Notes under the pieces: generated by a model
The model's input: the letters and a program-made list of their open reading frames with translations, nothing else
Databases searched by the model: none
Told to the model about the DNA's origin: nothing
Origin: Candidatus Thorarchaeota archaeon SMTZ1-83
GTDB lineage: Archaea; Asgardarchaeota; Thorarchaeia; Thorarchaeales; Thorarchaeaceae
Length of the DNA stretch: 7,359 nucleotides
Reading direction: 5' to 3'
Assembly (NCBI GenBank): GCA_001563325.1
Contig: LRSK01000053.1
Span: 1 to 7,359, forward strand
Program-made: the position numbers and the translations under genes
Part shown: piece by piece, positions 1-4,122 of the stretch
Layout of the letters: every line of letters starts with the position of its first letter
Position numbering within the stretch: the stretch's first letter is position 1

Positions 1-125
1 GCCAGTTCCCTCGGTGCTATCGTCACGCACTTCAGCTGACCGTAAAGGTCAGAGAACATGAGGTCGATGAAGCTGATCTCCTCATGCTCAACTCGTGCTA
101 GGATCTCATGGTTCTGTTTGTTCAC
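1..125 (-). CDS. glnA: Glutamine synthetase-like protein, N-terminal fragment
   Basis: Read on the minus strand from a GTG at 125-123, this frame stays open to the window edge and gives 41 residues plus a partial codon. Residues 17-41 (ISFIDLMFSDLYGQLKCVTI, then APREL) match the first strands of the N-terminal beta-grasp domain of glutamine synthetases, whose usual form is FIxLxFTDxxGxxKxVxIP. The family joins ammonia to glutamate using ATP in the cytoplasm. An in-frame stop lies three codons upstream of the GTG, so this is the only reasonable start; a GAGG at 136-139 sits ten bases before it. None of the catalytic residues are in the window, so a GS paralogue such as a gamma-glutamyl-amine ligase cannot be excluded. 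The gene lies 107 bases downstream of the PH-domain gene on the same strand and may share regulation with it. Confidence 0.72.
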   Translation of the reverse strand, partial: MNKQNHEILARVEHEEISFIDLMFSDLYGQLKCVTIAPREL

Positions 126-187
126 ATCAACTCATCCTCAGAGATAACCTGTCCCCGTATCCAACGGATTCTCTCAGACTTGGTTTC

Positions 188-197
188 TATCCTTAAG
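188..197 (-). promoter_or_regulatory. CTTAAGGATA motif upstream of the glutamine synthetase-like gene
   Basis: On the minus strand this reads CTTAAGGATA, with the palindrome CCTTAAGG at 191-198 on the plus strand. It lies 63 bases before the GTG start of the GS-like gene. Nearly identical CTTAAGGAAA copies lie 65 and 103 bases before the start of the next minus-strand gene (852-861 and 890-899). The shared sequence and spacing suggest a promoter or regulator site. No clear canonical TATA box was found between the two genes, and the motif could itself be a weak TATA-like element. Confidence 0.35.
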
Positions 198-232
198 GTA
201 TTTCTGGATAAGGGAGCCTGATGTCAAAACGG

Positions 233-787
233 CTAAAGAATCGCAGCACAGTTCCTGCATCTTGTGCTAACTGCTGTGTTTTGGAGGCCGCAATAGGGAC
301 ATTCAATGGTGTCACCAATTCTCTGGAAAGCTCTCGTCGAAGATCCATCCAGACCCTTGAGCTCAAAGATCTCATCCGAAGTGGGGTCATAGACTCTGAT
401 TGTGTATATGGGACGATTGTTGACAGAATGGGTTACCTTCGACTCGATGAACTGTTCCAGAGGTCTGCCTGCAAAATGCTCCAATGGAACTTCCTTCAAC
501 ATTACCCCCCCTCGAGTTTCAACAATCCTGTCTGTTGTCAAGTAGTACCTGGTTCTTCTCTCACGAACAAAGGCCACGGTAATGGTGAGTAGCATCACCA
601 ACAGTAGGAAGGTGACCGCTCCAGCCATGCTAAGCCCATAGAGATTGTAGGTGCCAACCAGGGCGACAGGTGATAACATGAAGAATAGGAAACCGGACGC
701 AATTACCTTTCCACTAGTGCCTTCCCTTCTTGTCCAGACGATACTCTCGCCCGGCTGCAGACCTTGCTCCGGGGGGTCAAAACGCAA
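233..787 (-). CDS. Membrane protein with PH-like (DUF304/bPH2-type) domain and C-terminal zinc ribbon
   Basis: This 184-residue protein has a short polar N-terminus, two hydrophobic helices at about residues 27-46 and 53-74, a basic junction (RERRTR, 75-80), then a beta-rich segment at 80-158. The pattern YYLTTDRIVETRGG with a following EVPLEHF resembles the start of prokaryotic PH-like domains of the DUF304/YdbS type, where 'yxlTxxRi' opens the fold after two helices. The C-terminus is a CPYC...CRNC zinc ribbon (C163, C166, C177, C180). The start is a TTG, chosen because GAGGT lies six bases upstream and no in-frame ATG precedes the first helix. The substrate or partner is unknown; the helices place the PH-like and zinc parts on the same, probably cytoplasmic, face. 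It precedes the GS-like gene on the same strand. Confidence 0.72.
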   Translation of the reverse strand: MRFDPPEQGLQPGESIVWTRREGTSGKVIASGFLFFMLSPVALVGTYNLYGLSMAGAVTFLLLVMLLTITVAFVRERRTRYYLTTDRIVETRGGVMLKEVPLEHFAGRPLEQFIESKVTHSVNNRPIYTIRVYDPTSDEIFELKGLDGSSTRAFQRIGDTIECPYCGLQNTAVSTRCRNCAAIL

Positions 788-793
788 GTCGAT

Positions 794-798
794 ACCTC
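794..798 (-). promoter_or_regulatory. Shine-Dalgarno site setting the TTG start at 787
   Basis: The minus strand reads GAGGT, then six bases (ATCGAC), then TTG at 787-785. This standard spacing supports the TTG as the start of the PH/zinc-ribbon protein. A nearby GTG at 800-798 is out of frame. Confidence 0.6.
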
Positions 799-851
799 AC
801 TGAAGAAGTACACATCTATCAATTTGAGATTTCTTCGTTTAACATAGAGCC

Positions 852-899
852 TTTCCTTAAGTCAAACTTGTCACAATGTCTATCCAGTGTTTCCTTAAG
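852..899. repeat. Two copies of TTTCCTTAAG in the divergent promoter region
   Basis: The 10-mer TTTCCTTAAG occurs at 852-861 and again at 890-899, 38 bases apart, in the 187-base gap between the minus-strand PH/zinc-ribbon gene and the plus-strand YdeI-family gene. The left copy lies 65 bases from the TTG start at 787. A one-mismatch copy precedes the GS-like gene. The same gap also holds AAGTCAAA at 859-866 and its inverse TTTGACTT at 929-936. These are candidate regulator sites; no strong canonical TATA box was seen for either gene, although TTTTTA at 945-950 is about 25-30 bases before the ATG at 975. Confidence 0.4.
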
Positions 900-974
900 A
901 TACACCCTGTCAACTGGTCTCCCAAAGATTTGACTTGTGACATGTTTTTAGCCCATAGAAACAACCAGATAGCT

Positions 975-1544
975 ATGGAAATAGAGGATGCTCTCTTCTT
1001 CAAGGATAGGGCCGAATGGCAAACGTGGCTCGAGAGAAACCATGACAGAGAAACGGAGCTCTGGCTGGGATTCCACAAGAAACACACCAGCAAAGGGTGG
1101 CTTCAGCTGGATGAGGCAGTTGAAGAGGCAATACGCTTCGGGTGGATAGACGGCAAGCTGAGAAGAATTGATGATGAGAAACACAAGATAAGATTCTCAC
1201 CGCGAAGACGTGGTAGCGTCTGGTCCAAGATAAACAGAGAGAGAGCGGAGAGGTTGATAGAGGAGGGGAAGATGACAGCTGCGGGACTGGAGAAGATCGA
1301 AGAGGCAAAGCAGAGCGGAAGATGGGCCGCTGCCTACTCCCACACAGAGAGACCCGAACTGCCCGAGGATCTGAAAGAGGCTCTATCTAGGAACCCTAGA
1401 GCTTGGGAGAACTTCAACCAGTTCTCCAACTCGAATCAGTTCATGTACGTTTTCTGGGTCAACGAGGCAAAAAGGGAGAGCACCAGGAAGAAACGCGTTG
1501 ACGAGGTTGTCGAGCGGTCTGCTAGGAATGAGAAACCGGGCTAG
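975..1544 (+). CDS. YdeI/OmdA-family protein (bacteriocin-protection type)
   Basis: This 189-residue protein is recognisable across its length as a YdeI/OmpD-associated (OmdA) family member. It opens with FFKDRAEWQTWLERNHD and WLGFHKK (residues 8-36). The family core follows: DEAVEEAIRFGWIDG (46-60), then IRFSPRRRGSVWSKIN (72-87). The C-terminal OmdA part runs about 128-181 (LPEDLKEAL, then NQFMYVFWVNEAKR). In some bacteria members are linked to resistance to antimicrobial peptides, but the biochemical activity is not settled and is not assignable here. The start was set at ATG 975 because homology begins directly after it; upstream in-frame ATGs at 876 and 942 would add unconserved residues and have no Shine-Dalgarno site. 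The gene stands alone and is followed by a terminator-like structure. Members are widespread in bacteria, so transfer into an archaeal genome is possible. Confidence 0.85.
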   Translation: MEIEDALFFKDRAEWQTWLERNHDRETELWLGFHKKHTSKGWLQLDEAVEEAIRFGWIDGKLRRIDDEKHKIRFSPRRRGSVWSKINRERAERLIEEGKMTAAGLEKIEEAKQSGRWAAAYSHTERPELPEDLKEALSRNPRAWENFNQFSNSNQFMYVFWVNEAKRESTRKKRVDEVVERSARNEKPG

Positions 1545-1622
1545 CAAGAAAGAGCAGTGAAACTGGCCATTGAAACTCGATGTTCACTAGGAGTGTCAAG
1601 GGCATGTGTCATGCAATTCTTT

Positions 1623-1661
1623 AAGGGCCTTCTTCGAAGAAGTGTTATGAGGGGCCTTTTT
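1623..1661 (+). terminator. Probable terminator of the YdeI-family gene
   Basis: AAGGGCC at 1623-1629 pairs, with one bulged G, with GGCCTT at 1653-1658, directly followed by more T to give TTTTT at 1657-1661. The loop contains the perfect 12-base palindrome TTCTTCGAAGAA (1630-1641). It lies about 80 bases after the stop codon at 1544. Two smaller hairpins precede it (CACT/AGTG at 1585-1595 and GCATG/CATGC at 1602-1614). Archaeal termination depends mainly on the T-run, so the hairpin role is uncertain. Confidence 0.5.
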
Positions 1662-1662
1662 G

Positions 1663-1711
1663 ATATTTAAGAGTTTATCAGCCCCCTAAACAATTCTCAA
1701 TATGTTTATAA
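1663..1711 (+). promoter_or_regulatory. Two TATA-like boxes opening the gene-poor region
   Basis: ATATTTAA at 1663-1670 and TTTATAA at 1705-1711 both resemble archaeal TATA boxes. The second is the better match and would start transcription near 1733-1738, inside the small reading frame at 1718. The first would start near 1690-1696 and could serve an ATG at 1702 or 1718. Together they suggest that the following 300 bases are transcribed rightwards. Confidence 0.4.
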
Positions 1712-1717
1712 CCTTTC

Positions 1718-1804
1718 ATGATGGAAAAGAAGACTCGAGGTTTTCTGTACAGACTGCCCGACCAAGTCCCGTGTCTAAAGGCGTGGGCGGCGTCCAAGGC
1801 ATGA
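1718..1804 (+). CDS. Possible 28-codon small reading frame ending in TGA
   Basis: ATG ATG at 1718 opens a frame reading MMEKKTRGFLYRLPDQV, then PCLKAWAASKA, and stops at TGA 1802-1804. The residues look protein-like and third codon positions are G/C-biased (18 of 28). After the TGA the same frame continues open for 30 more codons to TAG at 1895-1897, through a lysine/proline-rich tail. This could be one small gene broken by a nonsense change, a recoded TGA, or chance. No Shine-Dalgarno site precedes it, and the best TATA box (1705-1711) would start transcription inside it. No family is recognised. Confidence 0.22.
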   Translation: MMEKKTRGFLYRLPDQVPCLKAWAASKA

Positions 1805-1824
1805 ACAACCTTAGAGGGGGCCAT

Positions 1825-1832
1825 GGAGGTGA
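1825..1832 (+). promoter_or_regulatory. Perfect Shine-Dalgarno sequence GGAGGTGA
   Basis: GGAGGTGA is the full complement of the 16S rRNA 3' end. It is followed after five bases by a GTG at 1838, the ideal spacing. It is the strongest ribosome-binding site in the window, yet it lies where no conventional gene is found, and it decides the start of the tiny frame at 1838. Confidence 0.45.
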
Positions 1833-1837
1833 AACCA

Positions 1838-1897
1838 GTGGCCAAGGACAAGAAGCAAAAGAAGCCTCAGAAACCAGAGCAGAAGCCGAGAAGGTAG
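1838..1897 (+). CDS. Possible 19-residue basic peptide
   Basis: With the GTG at 1838 read as Met, the frame is MAKDKKQKKPQKPEQKPRR and stops at TAG 1895-1897. The composition (nine Lys or Arg-rich turns, four Pro) resembles the basic N-terminal tails of ribosomal or nucleic-acid-binding proteins. An ATG at 1823 in the same frame would add MEVKP. The perfect Shine-Dalgarno site supports real translation. The peptide is very short, so it may be a genuine microprotein, the surviving start of a broken gene, or a leader peptide in front of the hairpins at 1919-2050. No homologue is recognised. Confidence 0.3.
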   Translation: MAKDKKQKKPQKPEQKPRR

Positions 1898-1918
1898 CTG
1901 GCAGCCTCGGTTAGCACC

Positions 1919-2050
1919 CTAGTGTGAAACTAGTCCTCAGGGGAGGAAGCAGACCCCCTCCCCGCAATCACCTATAACTGTTTCTCCCGGCGTTGGGTGG
2001 AGCTGGCGATCTGGAGCCTCCGACCCCCATCCCTATCTTCTTCCTGGAAG
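1919..2050 (+). other. Row of GC-rich hairpins in a gene-poor stretch
   Basis: Four inverted repeats follow one another. CTAGT (1919-1923) pairs with ACTAG (1929-1933). GGGGAGG (1940-1946) pairs perfectly with CCTCCCC (1957-1963). GGGTGGAG (1995-2002) pairs with CTCC and ACCC at 2018-2026 with one bulged G. CTTCC and GGAAG flank a single T at 2040-2050. No open frame of note, tRNA or recognised RNA family was seen here. Because the region lies downstream of TATA boxes at 1663-1711 it may be a structured RNA, a long 3' leader of the small frames, or an RNA with separate function. Confidence 0.3.
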
Positions 2051-2055
2051 CGCAT

Positions 2056-2136
2056 CTTACGCACTTGAGAACCCTTTTATACGTAAGTATTCTTAATTAT
2101 ACTTGAGTCAAACAAAACATACTCAAGTCAAAGGAG
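2056..2136 (+). promoter_or_regulatory. Promoter and probable operator of the TetR operon
   Basis: An exact 8-bp inverted repeat, ACTTGAGT (2101-2108) and ACTCAAGT (2121-2128), has a 12-bp spacer, so its halves lie two helical turns apart on one DNA face. A third half-site, ACTTGAG, is at 2063-2069. TATA-like boxes are at 2075-2082 (TTTTATAC) and 2095-2102 (AATTATAC); the second abuts the left arm, so a bound repressor would block promoter use. CTTACG (2056-2061) and CGTAAG (2082-2087) form another inverted pair. GGAG at 2133-2136 is the nearest ribosome-binding site, 13 bases before the TTG. Autoregulation by the adjacent TetR protein is the natural inference. Confidence 0.55.
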
Positions 2137-2149
2137 TCGCTGATTCGTA

Positions 2150-2818
2150 TTGAGTAATTCCAAGGAACGAAGACTGGAGAGAGAAAGGAAACAACGTCGG
2201 GAATCAATAATCGACACTGCTGAAAGGTTCTTCGTGGATCAAGGCTATGAACAGACGATGGTTGACAAGGTCGCAATCGAGGCCGGATACACGAAGGCGA
2301 CAATCTACAACTACTTCGAGTCGAAGGAAGACCTCTTCGTTGCTGCCGCGGCCAGGGGCTTTGAGATCCTGTTTCGTATAATGAAGGCCCACTTGGACAG
2401 ACCAGACGTCAAGTATGAGCTGCGGTCCCTAGGAGACGCCTACCTCACTTTCGTGGAGAAGCACAGGGGCCATGCCGGACTGATCGACTCAGGACAAGTC
2501 GGCGTGGCGCTTGCGAGAATCTCAATCAAGGAAGAAACGCGAGAGGACTTGAGTGAGAGCGAGGCTGAGCTCAGGGGGCATCAGCTGAAGATTCAGGAAC
2601 TTATGACTGATGTCATAATGAACACGATGAGAGAGTCTGGAGTTGAGAAGAAGGTTGGCACTTTCCCTGTCATCATGGCCCTCAGCAGCATAGGGGTGGC
2701 AATCAGGGAGATGGTAATGAGAGTGGAGAGAGGAACCCAGACCGAGAGGGAAACCAGAGAGTACCTGAATGTCCTGTTCAACATCATAGACAACGGGTTG
2801 AAACACTACAGCAAATGA
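2150..2818 (+). CDS. TetR/AcrR-family transcriptional regulator
   Basis: This 222-residue protein has the standard TetR layout. A basic N-terminal arm (residues 1-17) is followed by the TetR_N helix-turn-helix at about 18-64: IIDTAERFFVDQGYEQT, then VDKVAIEAGYTKATIYNYF, then ESKEDLF. The remainder, about 65-222, is an all-helical ligand-binding and dimerisation part of usual length, with no recognised ligand. The start is TTG: an in-frame stop lies at 2141-2143, and the next ATG would cut into the DNA-binding domain. The flavodoxin gene follows 12 bases after the stop, and an operator-like inverted repeat lies upstream, so it probably represses its own operon and responds to a small molecule linked to the redox genes it precedes. 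The ligand cannot be predicted. Confidence 0.93.
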   Translation: MSNSKERRLERERKQRRESIIDTAERFFVDQGYEQTMVDKVAIEAGYTKATIYNYFESKEDLFVAAAARGFEILFRIMKAHLDRPDVKYELRSLGDAYLTFVEKHRGHAGLIDSGQVGVALARISIKEETREDLSESEAELRGHQLKIQELMTDVIMNTMRESGVEKKVGTFPVIMALSSIGVAIREMVMRVERGTQTERETREYLNVLFNIIDNGLKHYSK

Positions 2819-2830
2819 AGAGGATTTGAG

Positions 2831-3307
2831 ATGACACGTGCAATAGTACTATACCATTCGCTACATGGAAACACTGGGAAAGTGGCCATGAGCCTAGCAA
2901 AGGGAATTGAAGAAGCAGGAGCTGAAGTCGACTGCCTGAGCATCGATGAAGTCGATTTCGGTCGAGTGTCGGAATACGACTTCATAGCGATAGGTGGTCC
3001 GACACATATGATTCGGATGTCCAAGCCCATGAAGGAATTCCTGGAGAAACTCCAGTCTGTCGACCTACGAGGGAAGAAGGGATTCGCCTTTGATACGAGA
3101 ATCCAATCTAGGATGAACAAGAAGAGTTGGGGAGGCCTAGAAAACAGCGCCGCGAGAAGAATCGAGGGTAAGATGAAGAAGATGAAGATGGAGATTGTCC
3201 GGCACCGGAAGTCTGCCATCGTGAACGGAAGAGAGGGGCCTCTTGAGGAAGGAACTGAGAAGATGTTCCGCCGGATTGGGTCTGAGATTGCGGAGGTGAT
3301 TGCTTGA
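2831..3307 (+). CDS. Flavodoxin-family protein
   Basis: This 158-residue protein has a complete flavodoxin fold. It opens with a beta strand (RAIVLYH) leading into the FMN phosphate-binding loop SLHGNTG (residues 10-16). GGPTHMIRMSKPMKEFL (55-71) carries the second FMN-contacting loop, and FDTR (87-90) with a nearby W100 follows the next strand. The GPLEEGTEK stretch near the end is typical of stand-alone flavodoxin-domain proteins that act as cytoplasmic one- or two-electron carriers or quinone-type reductases. An unusual Lys/Met-rich patch (GKMKKMKM, about 113-120) adds positive charge. AGAGGA lies six bases before the ATG. It sits between the TetR gene and a small membrane protein whose TTG start overlaps its TGA stop, so the three are cotranscribed and the last two translationally coupled. 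The redox partner is unknown. Confidence 0.9.
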   Translation: MTRAIVLYHSLHGNTGKVAMSLAKGIEEAGAEVDCLSIDEVDFGRVSEYDFIAIGGPTHMIRMSKPMKEFLEKLQSVDLRGKKGFAFDTRIQSRMNKKSWGGLENSAARRIEGKMKKMKMEIVRHRKSAIVNGREGPLEEGTEKMFRRIGSEIAEVIA

Positions 3308-3540
3308 GTTTCTGGGCACTGTTCGGGATTTCGATTGGTGGCGTCTTCGGAGTCTACCTGATATTGGCGATTGTGATGGTATTGAGGCAGAAGATGACAC
3401 CAAAGTCGGCTCTCAAGTGGTTCTTTGTCCTGTTCGTAGTGGCCGCCGTCGTTGGTTGGTTCGGCTTCATGGGATACCACTTCATGAGCACAGGAAACGT
3501 CCCCTTGCCTCCATGCAGTGGTAGTGGCTGTCACGGCTAG
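3304..3540 (+). CDS. Small two-helix membrane protein with C-terminal CX4CH motif
   Basis: The TTG at 3304 overlaps the flavodoxin stop as TTGA, giving a 78-residue protein. Residues 4-27 and 39-58 are membrane helices. The loop between them (RQKMTPKSALK) has four positive charges, so it should face the cytoplasm, placing both termini outside. The external tail ends PPCSGSGCHG: C71, C76, H77. CX4CH is a known variant of the haem c attachment motif CXXCH, found for example in some multihaem cytochromes c3, and H59 or M61 just after the second helix could serve as ligands. Other readings are a metal site or a simple disulfide. The coupling to a flavodoxin supports a redox role, but the haem idea is an inference. 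No named family is recognised. Confidence 0.75.
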   Translation: MSFWALFGISIGGVFGVYLILAIVMVLRQKMTPKSALKWFFVLFVVAAVVGWFGFMGYHFMSTGNVPLPPCSGSGCHG

Positions 3541-3592
3541 ATCTACTGGTTTTCCCGGGCCGGACGAAACGTTCAAAAGCATCTTTGCACAT

Positions 3593-3633
3593 GGATTAAC
3601 CGATATCGGTTAATAACCAATTCTGGTTAATCC
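3593..3633. promoter_or_regulatory. Tandem palindromic operator overlapping the TATA box
   Basis: Two adjacent 17-bp units, TTAACCGATATCGGTTA (3596-3612) and ATAACCAATTCTGGTTA (3613-3629), each contain TAACC-N6-GGTTA. The first lies within the perfect 20-base palindrome ATTAACCGATATCGGTTAAT (3595-3614). The outer ends also mirror each other: GGATTAACC at 3593-3601 and GGTTAATCC at 3625-3633. The segment between the units, TTAATAA (3610-3616), fits a TATA box about 27 bases before the ATG at 3640, which would give a leaderless mRNA. A protein bound here would exclude TBP, and the HTH protein encoded directly downstream is the likely binder. The array lies in the gap between the TetR operon and the HTH operon. 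Confidence 0.72.
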
Positions 3634-3639
3634 TTGGAG

Positions 3640-4122
3640 ATGTGCGTGGTCGTCTTGTTCAAGACTCTCAAGTATCCAACGAAGACACAGAGTCTGATCT
3701 GGTTCAAGAGAAGGATGAAGGTCAGACCCTTTGAGATTGCAGAGGAACTGAAAGTATCCAGAGCCTTTGTGAGCAAGAGTCAGCGGATAGCGAATCAGAG
3801 AATCAAGCGACTCATGGAACATGCTGCATCCATCAACCGCGTCGAGCTGGCGAAGGTCAGCCCTCAACATGGGTTTGCATTTGGCTACTGTCCCAGCCAC
3901 GACGCAGACACCTACATCACCTTCTCGCCAAAGATTGGCGTTCAGATCTGGCTGGACCACATAGGGGACTGTGGCAGCTGCAGTCAGAATCAGGAGTGCG
4001 AACGAATTCTTCGGGCACTTGCAGACGATTGGGGTCTCAAGATCACTGAGGGAGTACCTCCAACAGTGAAGGCGAAGCGTCTTTTTGAAACCATAATGGG
4101 GGAGTTGAAATGGCGAGCGTAA
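3640..4122 (+). CDS. Helix-turn-helix regulator with Cys/His cluster
   Basis: From ATG 3640 this gives 160 residues; a TTG at 3634 in the same frame would add two. ATG was chosen because the TATA-like TTAATAA is at the right distance for a leaderless start; neither start has a well-spaced Shine-Dalgarno site. The N-terminal third (about residues 14-60) is an HTH of the sigma-70-region-4/Tfx-like style: EIAEELKVSRAFVSKSQRIA is the helix-turn-helix core. The rest (about 70-160) contains CPSH (C84, H87) and CGSCSQNQEC (C111, C114, C120), which could bind a metal or cluster or sense redox. The tail is acidic then basic with no family I can name. The gene follows a double operator, and its last 13 bases overlap the next gene, so it probably regulates its own membrane-protein operon. 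Confidence 0.7.
   Translation: MCVVVLFKTLKYPTKTQSLIWFKRRMKVRPFEIAEELKVSRAFVSKSQRIANQRIKRLMEHAASINRVELAKVSPQHGFAFGYCPSHDADTYITFSPKIGVQIWLDHIGDCGSCSQNQECERILRALADDWGLKITEGVPPTVKAKRLFETIMGELKWRA

Noticed and set aside
221..592. A 123-codon plus-strand open frame
   Set aside because: It lies opposite the PH/zinc-ribbon gene, has no recognisable domain or membrane pattern, and its residues are what the antisense of that gene would give.
876..974. Longer N-terminus for the YdeI-family protein from ATG 876 or 942
   Set aside because: The extra residues are unlike the family, no ribosome-binding site precedes either ATG, and the stretch carries repeated promoter-like motifs.
1702..1914. A 70-codon frame from ATG 1702, including MNNLRGGHGG from ATG 1801
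   Set aside because: Its third positions lack the G/C bias of neighbouring genes and its Gly/Glu-rich residues look like the frame shadow of the Lys/Pro-rich frame; it also ignores the perfect Shine-Dalgarno site.
1934..1956. Signal recognition particle RNA domain IV, suggested by CAGG and AGCAG
   Set aside because: The apical segment between them is only six bases instead of a stem with a tetraloop, and the flanks do not pair.
1940..1963. Archaeal SECIS element for the TGA at 1802
   Set aside because: The stem is GC-rich, but the required asymmetric GAA/A internal loop with a short upper stem cannot be formed.
1930..1965. RNase P RNA, suggested by GAGGAAG
   Set aside because: The conserved GAGGAAAGTCC box is not matched beyond GAGGAA and no second conserved region was found.
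2806..3582. A 258-codon minus-strand open frame
   Set aside because: It runs antisense to the flavodoxin and small membrane protein genes, both of which have clear domains, coupling and ribosome sites. Its protein shows no family features.
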